A DNA stretch of 64,000 nt. Origin: Carnobacterium divergens DSM 20623 (lineage in GTDB: Bacteria; Bacillota; Bacilli; Lactobacillales; Carnobacteriaceae). The translations under genes and the position numbers were made by a program. The stretch covers positions 186,001 through 250,000 of the forward strand of contig NZ_JQLO01000001.1 of NCBI RefSeq assembly GCF_000744255.1. The letters run 5' to 3'. The notes under the pieces are model-generated. The model was not told the DNA's origin, searched no databases, and was given only the letters and a program-made list of their open reading frames with translations. Within the stretch, counting starts at the first letter, position 1. The number at the start of each line of letters is the position of its first letter. Below are positions 27,069 to 36,553 of this stretch, piece after piece.

Positions 27069-27761
27069 CTATAAAATGACTTGGTTCTCTTGAATTTTGT
27101 CATCTTGGATTTCGCCATCTTTAAAAGAAACAATCCGTTTTGTATAAATGGCAACTTCAGGTTCATGAGTAACCATAACGACGGTCGTCCCTTCTGCATT
27201 TAACTCTTGGAAAATCCGCATAATTTCAATTGTCGTTTTTGAATCTAAATTACCTGTTGGTTCGTCTGCCATTAAAACGGCTGGATTATTGACAATCGCG
27301 CGAGCAATAGCCACCCGTTGCTTTTGTCCACCAGAGATTTCATTTGGTCGGTGTTTTACTCGATCACTCAATCCCACCCGATCCAATGCTTTTAAGGCCC
27401 GTTCGCGACGCTCTTTTGCAGGAATTCCACCATAAACCATTGGCAGTTCCACGTTTTCTAAAATCGTCATACGTGGCATTAGATTAAAGGATTGAAAGAC
27501 AAATCCGATTTCCTTATTGCGGACGTGGGCACTTTGGTTGTCACTTAATCCTGTTACATTTTCCCCATTCAAAATGTATTCGCCACTATCAAATCGATCA
27601 AGTAAGCCTAAAATATTCATCATCGTTGATTTACCAGAACCACTAGGACCCATGATTGCAGTGAATTCGCCTTCTTGAATGTGAAGGGAGATTTTTTTTA
27701 AGGCCGTTAATTCTTCGCCACCAGTGCGGTAGATTTTAACGATATCTTTTAAATCAATCAT
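27069..27761 (-). CDS. MacB-type ABC transporter ATP-binding protein (YknY-like)
   Basis: A 230-residue ATPase of the LolD/MacB class. Walker A is GPSGSGKST (about residues 38-46), the Q-loop lies in [13 protein letters not shown], the signature is [14 protein letters not shown], Walker B is [13 protein letters not shown] and the H-loop is MVTHEPEVA. It is the second gene of the three-gene operon, 15 bases after the adaptor gene. Cytoplasmic, energising the neighbouring permease. Confidence 0.93.
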   Translation of the reverse strand: MIDLKDIVKIYRTGGEELTALKKISLHIQEGEFTAIMGPSGSGKSTMMNILGLLDRFDSGEYILNGENVTGLSDNQSAHVRNKEIGFVFQSFNLMPRMTILENVELPMVYGGIPAKERRERALKALDRVGLSDRVKHRPNEISGGQKQRVAIARAIVNNPAVLMADEPTGNLDSKTTIEIMRIFQELNAEGTTVVMVTHEPEVAIYTKRIVSFKDGEIQDDKIQENQVIL

Positions 27762-27776
27762 CTTTCTTCACTCCTT

Positions 27777-28637
27777 TTATTTAGCTGTGACACTGGTACC
27801 ATTTTTAATGCTGTCGTCAGGAGTTAGAATTACTTTTTCTCCTTTAGTTAAGCCTTTATTGATTTGAACAAGGTTATCTGATTGAATTCCTGTTTCAATC
27901 ATCACTTTTTTAGCTTGATCTTTTTTAATCGTATAAACAAAAGGTTTATTTTCTTTGTCGTACAATAACGCTTCAACAGGAATCGTTAAGGCATTATCTG
28001 CAGTGTTGGTTGTAATATCTGCATCGATTTCAAAGCCAGCAAATAAACCAGCAGGAGGCGTATCAAAAACAATTGTGCCACCTAAGGAAGTATCTGAACC
28101 AGTAGCGCCAGTTGTGGTGGTTGCCACTGGATCAATTGCAGAAACACGACCCTTGAAGGTTTCATTGCCGGTTCTTAACGTTACGACTTGATCTTTTTTG
28201 ACAATACTTGCATCTGATTTAGAAAGTGAAATAGCGACTTTTAAGTTGCTTAAGTCTGCTAGAGAAACGGAAGGCTTAGCAGTTTGAGCACTTAAATCAG
28301 CTTCATCTTTTTTGACATTTAGCGCTGTTACGGTACCAGCAAAGTTTGCTTTTAATTTTGTACCATCAAGATAAGAGACTAAAGTAGCGTCTTTTTCAAC
28401 GGTATCGCCAACAGCAACATTGACTTCTGAAACGACACCTTGACCGTAGGCTTCTTGTGTTTCAATAGGCTCTAATTTCCCGGTCGTAGATAAGGTTTCC
28501 ACAACTGTTTTTTCTTTGACTTCTGTGGTTGAAACGGTACTTACTTTTGCTTTTTCTTTTGGACCAAAGACACTGAAACCGATAAAGACTACCGCTGCAA
28601 TGACAATTAAAAATCCAAGTATTTTTTTCCAATTCAT
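27777..28637 (-). CDS. Efflux transporter adaptor subunit (MFP/YknX-like)
   Basis: A 286-residue membrane fusion protein. One N-terminal transmembrane segment (residues 6-24) anchors it, followed by a barrel-sandwich/lipoyl-like half (EAYGQGVVSEVNVAVGDTVEKDATL, about 62-86), a second half TVTALNVKKDEAD, then beta-barrel and membrane-proximal domains (about 130-286). It is shorter than typical YknX (about 370 residues) and seems to lack the long coiled-coil hairpin between the two lipoyl halves. It is the first gene of the operon. The missing hairpin suggests a short assembly spanning little of the Gram-positive wall (inference). Confidence 0.82.
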   Translation of the reverse strand: MNWKKILGFLIVIAAVVFIGFSVFGPKEKAKVSTVSTTEVKEKTVVETLSTTGKLEPIETQEAYGQGVVSEVNVAVGDTVEKDATLVSYLDGTKLKANFAGTVTALNVKKDEADLSAQTAKPSVSLADLSNLKVAISLSKSDASIVKKDQVVTLRTGNETFKGRVSAIDPVATTTTGATGSDTSLGGTIVFDTPPAGLFAGFEIDADITTNTADNALTIPVEALLYDKENKPFVYTIKKDQAKKVMIETGIQSDNLVQINKGLTKGEKVILTPDDSIKNGTSVTAK

Positions 28638-28864
28638 TTAAGTTCATCCTCTCTTAATAAAAAGCTATTTGTGAATGACTTATTTTAACATAAAAAGTGA
28701 CAGATTGTCATGTTAAGTGCGTTTATACTGAATAATAAAAAAAATCAGCTATTGTTAGCGTCTACTTTTTTTGTTTTAGCGTTTCATTTTAATTGTTTTT
28801 ATGATTTAATTAGTATAACGATCAACTAGATAGCTATTGAATTTTTTGAGGGGGAACGAAGAGA

Positions 28865-29312
28865 ATGATTGATTTAAAACCAGTAACTAAAGATACGATT
28901 GATGAAATATTGGCTCTTAAAGTTAATGAAGCACAACAAAGTTTTGTAGCTACTTCAAGTACTAGTCTTGCATATACATATGTTTATCGAGATGTAACAA
29001 AGCCATATGGCATCTATAAAGATGAAAGATTAATAGGTTATGTGTCTATATATAGAAGATACGGATGAACAATGTTATACTATTTGGCATTTTTTCATTG
29101 ATAAAACCTATCAAGGGAAAGGGTATGGAAAAGAGGCAATCAAACGAGTCATTGATTTGATTGAGAAAGAACCGCCATTGAAAACCAATAAAATAGCCTT
29201 AACGGTTGAAGATGAAAATACGGTTGCTAAAAAGTTGTACGAGTCTGTTGGATTTTATGATACAAATGAACGAGACGAGGATAATGAAATCATTATGATG
29301 AAAAACATTTAG
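28865..29312 (+). pseudogene. GNAT-family acetyltransferase, frameshifted
   Basis: Two overlapping frames together make one GNAT acetyltransferase. The first (28865-29068) gives MIDLKPVTKDTIDEIL...KDERLIGYVSIY. The second, one base further in frame, gives IEDTDEQCYTIWHFFIDKTYQGKGYGKEAI with the acetyl-CoA loop motif QGKGYG, and continues to the normal C-terminus ending at 29312. The frame change lies at about 29043-29053 in CTATATATAG. Loss of one TA unit, or gain of one base, would explain it. Either the gene is recently inactivated or this is a sequencing error. GGGGGAACG before the start is a good RBS. The substrate is unknown. Confidence 0.75.
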
Positions 29313-29457
29313 GAATACAAGAAACTTTGTGGAATGAAAATCGATTATTTTTGTTCCTTTTTTGATTTTAAATAGTTTAGTGGGTTATTTTTTATCATTG
29401 GTTTTCTAAATATGAAGTGTATAATAATAAAAAAATGCATGGGTGGGAGGACTAAAA

Positions 29458-30192
29458 ATGAACACACAAGTTTTAGCAATTGGAGACATTCATGGACAGA
29501 TTCAACTTTTTAAAGAAATGCTGAATCATTGGAAGGAAGCCACGCAACAATTGGTTTTAATTGGAGATTTAGGCGATCGCGGAGAAAATCCAAAGGCCTG
29601 TTTTTTGTTGGGAAAAAAATTAGTGGAAGAAAAACAGGCCATTTACTTAAAAGGCAATCATGAAGATTTATTACTTAGATTTTTAGCAGATCCTGAGGAA
29701 CGTTATGAAAATTATTGCTTGAACGGCGGAATGCGCACGCTAGAAAGTCTACTTCATACCGGATTAGAAGCGGAATATTCTCCTACAGAAATCAGCATGT
29801 TAGTAAAAAGCCATTACCCTGAATTAATTGAATTTTTAAATGGCTTGCCTCTTTATTTTGAATGGCAGGATTATGTCTTCGTTCATGCAGGTGTGGACTT
29901 AGCCAAAAGTGATTGGAAAAAAACCAGTGAAAGAGACTTTATGTGGATTCGCGAGCCGTTTCATACTGGCGAAAATAAAACGGGGAAAACGATTGTATTT
30001 GGTCATACCATTACGCCATCACTTCATGGAGATAATGAAACAACTTCATTGTGGCAACAGGATCATAAAGTAGGCATTGATGGTGGAGCTGTTTATGGCG
30101 GTGTATTACATGGCGTTGTTTTTGATAAAAAGCAGTTAGTAGAAGACATCGTTTTGGTAAACAAAGGGTACGTTTGGGATGGAGAACGCTAA
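29458..30192 (+). CDS. Metallophosphoesterase (PrpE/ApaH-like serine/threonine phosphatase family)
   Basis: A 244-residue calcineurin-like phosphoesterase. The metal-binding blocks are GDIHGQ (residues 9-14), GDLGDRGENP (about 40-49), GNHEDLLL (about 70-77), a His in FVHAGVDL and GHT near 180. The order matches bacterial PPP-family proteins such as PrpE and bis(5'-nucleosyl)-tetraphosphatase ApaH. The true substrate (phosphoprotein or Ap4A) cannot be decided. GGGAGG precedes the ATG at 29458, so the GTG at 29443 is rejected. A TATAAT lies at 29420-29425. Confidence 0.85.
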   Translation: MNTQVLAIGDIHGQIQLFKEMLNHWKEATQQLVLIGDLGDRGENPKACFLLGKKLVEEKQAIYLKGNHEDLLLRFLADPEERYENYCLNGGMRTLESLLHTGLEAEYSPTEISMLVKSHYPELIEFLNGLPLYFEWQDYVFVHAGVDLAKSDWKKTSERDFMWIREPFHTGENKTGKTIVFGHTITPSLHGDNETTSLWQQDHKVGIDGGAVYGGVLHGVVFDKKQLVEDIVLVNKGYVWDGER

Positions 30193-30318
30193 AATGCAAC
30201 CAGAAGGTATAGCCTGCAAGAAGAATTAGTGAGTTTCAAGACTAAAGATGATATACTAGATAGGCGTAGCAATTAAGTGAAAACTTATCAAAAAACAGGA
30301 AAAGAAAGAGGTAGTTAG

Positions 30319-31482
30319 ATGGTATTTTTAGGGTCATTGTGTTTGATTTTAGTGTTTACAAAGGTGGCAGGTCACTTATGTAATCGAATTGGCGTTCCTG
30401 CAGTGATTGGAGAGCTATTAGTAGGAATCATACTAGGACCTGCTATTTTAGGATGGATTCAACCAGATGCGTTTATCCATTATTTTGCGGAAATCGGTGT
30501 TGTGATTTTAATGTTTATTGCAGGACTAGAGAGCGATTTGGCATTATTAAGAAAATATTGGAAGCCCGCACTTTCAGTCGCTTTGTTAGGCATTGTTTTC
30601 CCAATGGTATTTGGTTTTGGGATGGGGGAACTTTTTGGGATGGCATTTCAAAGCTCGATTTTCTTAGGGGTATTGTTTAGTGCAACCTCAGTTAGTATTT
30701 CCGTTCAAGTGTTAAAGGATTTAAACAAAGTAGATTCAAAAGAAGGCGCAACAATTTTAGGCGCTGCAGTTGTTGATGATATCGTGGTTGTTATTCTTCT
30801 AGGCGTATTGGTGAGCTTGTTTAACACAGGTGGTGGAGATAGTCAGCCGTTACCTTTCATGTTGATGAAAAAAGTGATCTTCTTTATCGTTATTTTTGTT
30901 CTTGCAAGATGGGTCGTTCCAATGTTAATGAAAATCTCATCTAAGATGTTGACGATTGAAGCAGAGACAGCAATGGCTTTGATTATCTGTTTAGCCTTCT
31001 CTTACTTTGCTGATTTTATGGGAATGGGCAGTATTATTGGCGCGTTCTTTGCTGGAATCGCCATTTCGCAAACACCTTACAAGCACAAAATTGAAAAGAA
31101 AATCGAACCTATTGGGTACGCTGTGTTTATTCCAGTCTTCTTTGTTAGTATTGGATTAAATATGGACTTTTCAGGTTTTGGTGAACAATGGCTCTTCATT
31201 CTATTATTGACAGTCGTAGCTGTTTTAACGAAACAATTTGGTGGCGCGATTGGTGCAAGAGTGACAGGGTTCAATTGGAAATCTGCCGCAGTAATCGGTG
31301 CAGGAATGGTGTCGCGAGGTGAGATGGCATTGATTATAGCCAAATTAGGCTTAGAATCTAATCTATTAACAGAAGAGTTCTATTCTTCAATTATTGTGGT
31401 GATCATCGCAACAACTGTCATCGCTCCGTTTATTCTCAAATATACCATTACAAAGCAAGACGAGTCTTTAAAACTGAATTAA
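30319..31482 (+). CDS. napA: Na+/H+ antiporter (CPA2 family, NapA-like)
   Basis: A 387-residue polytopic membrane protein of the monovalent cation:proton antiporter-2 family. It has about 12 transmembrane helices, PAVIGELLVGIILGPAILG near the N-terminus, the Asp-Asp ion-binding pair in AAVVDDIVVVILLG (about residue 157) and GAFFAGIAISQTPYKHKIEKKIEPIGYAVF-type spacing. No C-terminal RCK domain is present. Resembles enterococcal NapA, which exchanges sodium for protons. GAGG precedes the ATG and a terminator follows. Confidence 0.87.
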   Translation: MVFLGSLCLILVFTKVAGHLCNRIGVPAVIGELLVGIILGPAILGWIQPDAFIHYFAEIGVVILMFIAGLESDLALLRKYWKPALSVALLGIVFPMVFGFGMGELFGMAFQSSIFLGVLFSATSVSISVQVLKDLNKVDSKEGATILGAAVVDDIVVVILLGVLVSLFNTGGGDSQPLPFMLMKKVIFFIVIFVLARWVVPMLMKISSKMLTIEAETAMALIICLAFSYFADFMGMGSIIGAFFAGIAISQTPYKHKIEKKIEPIGYAVFIPVFFVSIGLNMDFSGFGEQWLFILLLTVVAVLTKQFGGAIGARVTGFNWKSAAVIGAGMVSRGEMALIIAKLGLESNLLTEEFYSSIIVVIIATTVIAPFILKYTITKQDESLKLN

Positions 31483-31489
31483 GCAAGTG

Positions 31490-31521
31490 CCCCTCAGCCA
31501 ATAATGATTGAGGGGTTTTTT
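31490..31521 (+). terminator. Rho-independent terminator
   Basis: CCCCTCA/TGAGGGG stem with a 12-base loop and T-run after the antiporter gene. Confidence 0.88.
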
Positions 31522-31601
31522 AGTAGGTTTATTCTAGAAGTTACAAGCTTTAGGATTTATGCTAAAATAAGAGAAGGATTTTAGAAGAGAGGAAGAACAA
31601 A

Positions 31602-33785
31602 ATGGCTGAAAATAATGATGCAACAATTTTAACCTTACTAAAAAAAGAATTAAAAATTTATAGCGATAAACAAATGAAAACTGTTTTAGATTTACTAGAG
31701 GAAGGAAATACCGTTCCTTTTATTGCCCGTTACCGTAAAGAGATGACCGGGAGCCTAGATGAAGTCCAAATTCGTGAAATTGAAGATCGTTACCATTATT
31801 TACAAAACTTAGAAAAAAGAAAAGGCGAAGTTTTGCGGATAATAGAAGAACAAGGGAAATTAACTCCTGAGTTAAGAAAATCAATCGAAACAGCAGCTAA
31901 GATGCAATTAGTAGAAGATTTGTATCGTCCATACAAACAAAAGCGCCGCACGAAGGCAACCATTGCTAAAGAAAAAGGACTAGAACCACTTGCTGAATGG
32001 TTAATGACATTCCCTACAGGTGTTGACATTAAAGCAGAAGCTGCTCGTTATGTAAATTCAGAAAAAGAAGTTGCATCTCCAGAAGAAGCATTAGCAGGTG
32101 TCCATGAGATTTTAGCTGAAAAAATTAGTGATGAACCAAAATACCGCACATGGATTCGTGGCTTTACAAATAAAAATGGTTTCATTAAAACAACAGTTAA
32201 AAACAAAGAAAAAGATGAAAAAGAAGTCTATGAAATGTATTATGACTTCCAAGAGCCAATTTCAAAATTGGTATCACATCGCATTTTAGCCTTTAATCGT
32301 GGTGAAAAAGAAGACATTCTAAAAGTGAATTTAGTTGTAGATGAAGAGCGTATTACTAAATACCTAAGCCGTGAAATTATTGAAAACGAAGATTCAGCAG
32401 CAGTTCCATACGTAACAGCAGCTTTTGAAGATAGCTACAAACGTTTTATTGGCCCATCAATTGAGCGAGAAATTCGTGGTGAGTTAACAGAACGTGCAGA
32501 CGAACAAGCCATTCATATTTTTGGTGAGAACCTGCGTAATTTGCTACTACAAGCACCTTTAAAAGGCAAAATGGTCTTAGGACTTGACCCCGCTTATCGG
32601 ACAGGCTGTAAGTTAGCTGTGATTGATCCAACAGGAAAAGTCATTGCTATTGATGTGATTTATCCTCATAAGCCAGCTGGTGAAAAACCAAGAAAAGAAG
32701 CGGCTGTTAAGTTTAAAGAAATGATTAAAAAATATGGCATTGAAATGATCGCAATAGGGAATGGAACGGCTAGTCGTGAGTCTGAACAATTTGTTGTGGA
32801 TAATTTAAAAGAAATCGACGACGACGTTTATTATGTTATTGTAAATGAAGCAGGGGCTTCTGTTTATTCAGCAAGTGATTTGGCACGTAGCGAATTTCCT
32901 GATCTACAGGTGGAACAAAGAAGTGCAGTTAGTATTGCTCGTCGTCTACAAGATCCACTAGCAGAATTAGTGAAAATCGATCCTAAAGCCGTTGGTGTGG
33001 GACAATATCAACATGATGTTTCGCAAAAACGTTTAGAAGAGCGTCTTGAATTTGTTGTTGAAACAGCCGTTAACCAAGTAGGTGTTAACGTAAATACAGC
33101 AAGCGCGCCACTGCTACAACATGTAGCCGGTTTAAATAAAACAACTGCGACTAATGTCGTTGCGTACCGTGATGAAAATGGCCGCTTTGATAGTCGTGCT
33201 GCTCTTAAAAAAGTTCCTCGTTTAGGACCAAAAGCATACGAACAAGCCGTTGGGTTTATGCGGATTGTGGATGGGAAGAATATCTTAGACAACACAGGGA
33301 TTCACCCTGAAACGTATAAAGAAGCAAAAGAAATTTTAGCGTTAGCAGATTTGACGTTAGCAGATGTTGGTAGTCTGAAAGCTAAAGAAGCATTGGCTCA
33401 ATTGTCGTTGAATCAGCTTAGCGAACAAACTAAATTAGGAAAAGAAACTTTAAAAGATATGATCGATGCTTTATCTCGACCAGGACGTGATTTACGTGAT
33501 GAATTGCCAGCACCTTTATTGCGCAAAGACGTGTTAACTATGGAAGACTTAAAAGCCGGTATGGAGCTTGAAGGAACGGTACGTAACGTTGTGGATTTCG
33601 GAGCGTTTGTGGATATCGGAGTTAAGCAAGATGGGATGGTTCATATTTCTAAACTAAGCAATAAATTTATTAAACACCCAACAGATGCTGTTGCTGTAGG
33701 AGATGTTGTGACAGTCTGGGTTGATTCAATTGACTTAAAAAAAGGCCGAATCGCTTTAACGATGTTGCCTCCAGAAAAAAAATAA
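31602..33785 (+). CDS. tex: Tex family RNA-binding transcription accessory protein
   Basis: A 727-residue protein with the complete Tex layout: N-terminal helical HTH region (VPFIARYRKEMTGSLDEVQIREIEDR-type motif, about residues 35-60), a YqgF/RuvC-like domain (about 325-455, KMVLGLDPAYRTGCK), helix-hairpin-helix modules (about 490-590) and a C-terminal S1 domain (about 645-720, GMELEGTVRNVVDFGAFVDIGVKQDG). It binds RNA and acts in transcription or RNA quality control. RBS GAGAGG. Followed by sprT in the same orientation, a common order in Lactobacillales. Confidence 0.93.
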   Translation: MAENNDATILTLLKKELKIYSDKQMKTVLDLLEEGNTVPFIARYRKEMTGSLDEVQIREIEDRYHYLQNLEKRKGEVLRIIEEQGKLTPELRKSIETAAKMQLVEDLYRPYKQKRRTKATIAKEKGLEPLAEWLMTFPTGVDIKAEAARYVNSEKEVASPEEALAGVHEILAEKISDEPKYRTWIRGFTNKNGFIKTTVKNKEKDEKEVYEMYYDFQEPISKLVSHRILAFNRGEKEDILKVNLVVDEERITKYLSREIIENEDSAAVPYVTAAFEDSYKRFIGPSIEREIRGELTERADEQAIHIFGENLRNLLLQAPLKGKMVLGLDPAYRTGCKLAVIDPTGKVIAIDVIYPHKPAGEKPRKEAAVKFKEMIKKYGIEMIAIGNGTASRESEQFVVDNLKEIDDDVYYVIVNEAGASVYSASDLARSEFPDLQVEQRSAVSIARRLQDPLAELVKIDPKAVGVGQYQHDVSQKRLEERLEFVVETAVNQVGVNVNTASAPLLQHVAGLNKTTATNVVAYRDENGRFDSRAALKKVPRLGPKAYEQAVGFMRIVDGKNILDNTGIHPETYKEAKEILALADLTLADVGSLKAKEALAQLSLNQLSEQTKLGKETLKDMIDALSRPGRDLRDELPAPLLRKDVLTMEDLKAGMELEGTVRNVVDFGAFVDIGVKQDGMVHISKLSNKFIKHPTDAVAVGDVVTVWVDSIDLKKGRIALTMLPPEKK

Positions 33786-33855
33786 GTTAAAGATGTTCAC
33801 CGACAAAGAGTGTGTTGGTGAGCATTTTCATTTATAGGTAAAGGATTGGATTAAA

Positions 33856-34320
33856 ATGAATCAAAAAGAATTGCAACTACTTGTTGAAAGTATTTCAATC
33901 AAAGACTTTCAGCGACCTTTTAATCATCAAGCAACCTTTAATTCACGTTTAAAAACAACGGGTGGACGGTACCATTTAAACACCCATCATTTAGATTTTA
34001 ACTTAAAAGTATTGGAAACTTTTGGTATGGAGGAATTTATTGGGGTTGTAAAGCATGAACTGTGTCACTATCATTTGCATTTAAGTGGTGGCGGTTATCA
34101 GCATAAAGATGCTGATTTTAAAAGATTGCTAAAGCAAGTTGGCGGCAGCCGTTATGTTCAGTCCTTAAAACCAAAGGATCAAAAGCAAGCTTACTGGGTG
34201 TATCAGTGCCAACAGTGCAAAAATTCGCTTTATCGAAAAAGACGCTTTAATACCGCACGTTATGTGTGTGGTCAATGTAAGGGGAAATTAGTTTTAAAAA
34301 GCGAACGAGTGGAGATGTAA
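33856..34320 (+). CDS. sprT: SprT family zinc metalloprotease-like protein
   Basis: A 154-residue SprT-like protein. The HExxH zinc site is in VKHELCHYHLH (about residues 64-74). A C-terminal zinc ribbon has CQQC and CGQC pairs (about 117-143). The family resembles Spartan proteases, but bacterial function is unclear. It lies 70 bases after tex with GTAAAGG before the start and is followed by a terminator, so it is probably in the tex operon. Confidence 0.88.
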   Translation: MNQKELQLLVESISIKDFQRPFNHQATFNSRLKTTGGRYHLNTHHLDFNLKVLETFGMEEFIGVVKHELCHYHLHLSGGGYQHKDADFKRLLKQVGGSRYVQSLKPKDQKQAYWVYQCQQCKNSLYRKRRFNTARYVCGQCKGKLVLKSERVEM

Positions 34321-34334
34321 AAAGCGAAAAACTG

Positions 34335-34372
34335 AAAGGATTTGCGTTATTTTATGCGTAAATCCTTTTTTT
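34335..34372 (+). terminator. Rho-independent terminator
   Basis: AAAGGATTT/AAATCCTTT stem with an internal GCG pairing and a T-run after sprT. Confidence 0.8.
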
Positions 34373-34377
34373 GATAC

Positions 34378-34426
34378 TTGACAACGCCCATCATTTATCT
34401 ATATAATACACTAGCGTATTATATAG
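34378..34426 (+). promoter_or_regulatory. Promoter with MarR operator
   Basis: TTGACA (34378-34383) and TATAAT (34402-34407), both perfect hexamers, are separated by 18 bp. An 11-bp perfect inverted repeat, CTATATAATAC (34399-34409) and GTATTATATAG (34416-34426), overlaps the -10 box. The arrangement predicts tight autorepression by the MarR protein encoded next. Confidence 0.85.
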
Positions 34427-34457
34427 TAGAGTACTAGATGCAGAAAGTAGGGAAGAT

Positions 34458-34970
34458 ATGGAAAATTATTCTTTTGATATTAATATGAAGCTAAAGCGAG
34501 TCAATCGTTTGCATAAGATTAAGGGCGACAAGGAACTAAACGAATTAGGCATTCATGTAGGACAATCTTTTATATTAGAAGTAATCTATATGAAAAAAAG
34601 TTGTACACAAAAGGAAATTGCCGATTATTTGAAAATTTCAACGTCTTCTATTACCAATCCTATTAAACGGTTAGAAGAAAAGAAGCTAATAAAAAAACAG
34701 CAGTCAAAAACGGATTTGCGCTACAATGTGATTACATTGACCAAAGAAGGTACGCTTACTATTAAGCAAATGTTAAGCACCATCAATGAGATTGAACAAA
34801 CGATGATTAAAGATTTTTCACCAGAGGAAGTGAACCAATTAAACGATTTTTTTAATCGAATGATTTATAATTTACAACCAGAAGGAAGCTTAGAGGAGCT
34901 TCAAAAAGAAGAATACGGCAATATGTATGCCGAGAGTATTGAGGTGAATCATAAAAATGACAACAGATAA
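34458..34970 (+). CDS. MarR-family regulator of the MFS efflux gene
   Basis: A 170-residue winged-helix protein. The HTH (about residues 55-80) reads CTQKEIADYLKISTSSITNPIKRLEEKKL, followed by the wing DLRYNVITLTKEG. It overlaps the MFS gene by 14 bases (translational coupling) and its promoter carries a strong palindrome, so it most likely represses itself and the exporter until a drug binds (inference from the family). RBS GGGAAG. Confidence 0.87.
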   Translation: MENYSFDINMKLKRVNRLHKIKGDKELNELGIHVGQSFILEVIYMKKSCTQKEIADYLKISTSSITNPIKRLEEKKLIKKQQSKTDLRYNVITLTKEGTLTIKQMLSTINEIEQTMIKDFSPEEVNQLNDFFNRMIYNLQPEGSLEELQKEEYGNMYAESIEVNHKNDNR

Positions 34971-36354
34971 AATTAAAGTAAGTACCTTAATTGCGATTGT
35001 CGCATCAGCGATGTTGACTTTTATGGGGATTGTTTCGGAAACGGCATTAAATGTTGCTTTTCCAATTTTAATGAAAGAATTTAATGTAACCAGTGCAACG
35101 ATTCAGTGGTTAACAACAGGCTATTTATTAGTCGTCGCTATTTTAGTTCCTATTTCACCAATGTTGGTGAAACGTTATCCCACAAAGCGCTTATTTCAAG
35201 CTGCGGTAGTGATTTTCACGGTAGGGACTATAATTTGTGGCTTTGCAATGAGTTTTCCGATGTTATTATTGGGGCGTCTGATTCAAGCGATTGGGACAGG
35301 TATTTCCTTACCTTTAATGTTTAACTTAATTTTAGCTTTAATTCCAATGCATAAGCGGGGCGTGATTATGGGAATTGCAGGACTTGTTACGAGCTTTGCA
35401 CCTGCGATTGGACCGACTTATGGAGGGATTGTGGTAACATCAATTGGCTGGCAATCGATTTTTCTTATTTTATTGCCGCTGTTGGTAATTGCCTTAGTAG
35501 CCGGAAGTTTAACGATTCAATCAATTTCAACAATTGAAAAACAAAAGATTGATTTTCTTTCAATTGGGTTATCAATTGTTGCTTTTTCGGGAGTTATTTA
35601 CGGATTTAGCTTAGCAGGTGAAACAGGCTGGTTGCATCTGGGAGTTATGGGTTCTTTAGGTATTGGTGTGATTGGGTTAGCCTTATTTTCAATCCGTCAG
35701 CTTAAAATTGATGTCCCATTGATTAATTTAGCTGTGTTTAAGTTTCCGATGTTTACGCTAGGGTTAATACAAGTCTTTTTATTGATGATGATTGTTTTAG
35801 GAAATTCCTTTTTATTGCCGACCTTTTCTGAAAGTGTGTTTGGCGTAAATGCGACAGTGGCAGGATTTATGCTGTTACCAGGTGCAGCAATTAGTGCGAT
35901 TTTAGCACCAATTGCTGGGAAAATTCTAGACAATTCAGGTCCACGGGTTGTCATTTCATTTGGAGCCTTTCTATTAGCTGTTGCTACAGGGTTATGTGTG
36001 CTATTTACGAATCAATTAACAACGATTTTGATGGGCAGCTTGTATTTGCTCCTAATGATTGGTGTAGCATTTGTATATGTTCCTTCTCAAACGAATGCTT
36101 TGAATCAATTGCCACAAAAGTACAATTCAGATGGAACTGCGATTATCAATACTTTACAACAAGTCTCTGGTGCGATTGGAACCTCATTAGTAGCAGGATT
36201 ATTAACAGCTAGTCAACAAAAAATAACTGATTCAGCTAACCATTTATCAAAAGAACAATTGATGATTGAAGGAGGGCATAATGCCTTCTTACTGATGTTT
36301 GTCATTGCTGTGATTGGATTTGTTTTAAGTTTTGGACTGAAAAAGAATAAATAA
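34957..36354 (+). CDS. MFS multidrug efflux transporter (DHA2/EmrB-QacA-like)
   Basis: A 465-residue proton-coupled exporter with about 14 transmembrane helices. Motif D1 of DHA2 proteins is near LNVAFPILMKEFNVTSATIQWLTTGYLL. The motif C-like segment is GIAGLVTSFAPAIGPTYGG, and QATGT-like spacing is seen in RLIQAIGTGISLPL. Coupled with the upstream MarR gene. Probable role is export of toxic organic compounds; the substrate is unknown. Confidence 0.88.
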   Translation: MTTDKIKVSTLIAIVASAMLTFMGIVSETALNVAFPILMKEFNVTSATIQWLTTGYLLVVAILVPISPMLVKRYPTKRLFQAAVVIFTVGTIICGFAMSFPMLLLGRLIQAIGTGISLPLMFNLILALIPMHKRGVIMGIAGLVTSFAPAIGPTYGGIVVTSIGWQSIFLILLPLLVIALVAGSLTIQSISTIEKQKIDFLSIGLSIVAFSGVIYGFSLAGETGWLHLGVMGSLGIGVIGLALFSIRQLKIDVPLINLAVFKFPMFTLGLIQVFLLMMIVLGNSFLLPTFSESVFGVNATVAGFMLLPGAAISAILAPIAGKILDNSGPRVVISFGAFLLAVATGLCVLFTNQLTTILMGSLYLLLMIGVAFVYVPSQTNALNQLPQKYNSDGTAIINTLQQVSGAIGTSLVAGLLTASQQKITDSANHLSKEQLMIEGGHNAFLLMFVIAVIGFVLSFGLKKNK

Positions 36355-36359
36355 ATCAA

Positions 36360-36398
36360 AAAGCGCTTGAAGTTATACGACTTCAAGCGCTTTGTTTT
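36360..36398 (+). terminator. Rho-independent terminator
   Basis: A perfect 14-bp stem AAAGCGCTTGAAGT with its complement and a short T-rich tail after the MFS gene. Confidence 0.85.
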
Positions 36399-36455
36399 AA
36401 AAGAAATTGACTTTGATTTATTCCTATTATAAAATAAAAAGAGAAACAAGCAATT

Positions 36456-36539
36456 GCGGTCATGGCGGAATGGCAGACGCGCTGCCTTGAGGGGGCAGTC
36501 GGGATTCTCCCGGTGGAAGTTCGAGTCTTCTTGACCGCA
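36456..36539 (+). tRNA. tRNA-Leu (anticodon GAG)
   Basis: A complete class II tRNA. The acceptor stem GCGGTCA (36456-36462) pairs with TGACCGC (36532-36538), with discriminator A at 36539. The anticodon arm CTGCC-TTGAGGG-GGCAG gives anticodon GAG, reading CUC/CUU leucine. A long variable arm (TCGGGATTCTCCCGG region) and a T-arm with TTCGAGT loop are present. The 3' CCA is not encoded. It stands alone, followed by a terminator hairpin. Confidence 0.96.
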
Positions 36540-36553
36540 TAGGATAAGTAGGT

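Noticed and set aside
28865-29312. Phase variation of the acetyltransferase
   Set aside because: The TA repeat is only about four units, too short for efficient slippage; a fixed mutation or sequencing error is simpler.
36456-36539. tRNA-Leu as an integration site with a mobile element
   Set aside because: No integrase, no direct repeat of the tRNA 3' end and ordinary housekeeping genes on both sides.
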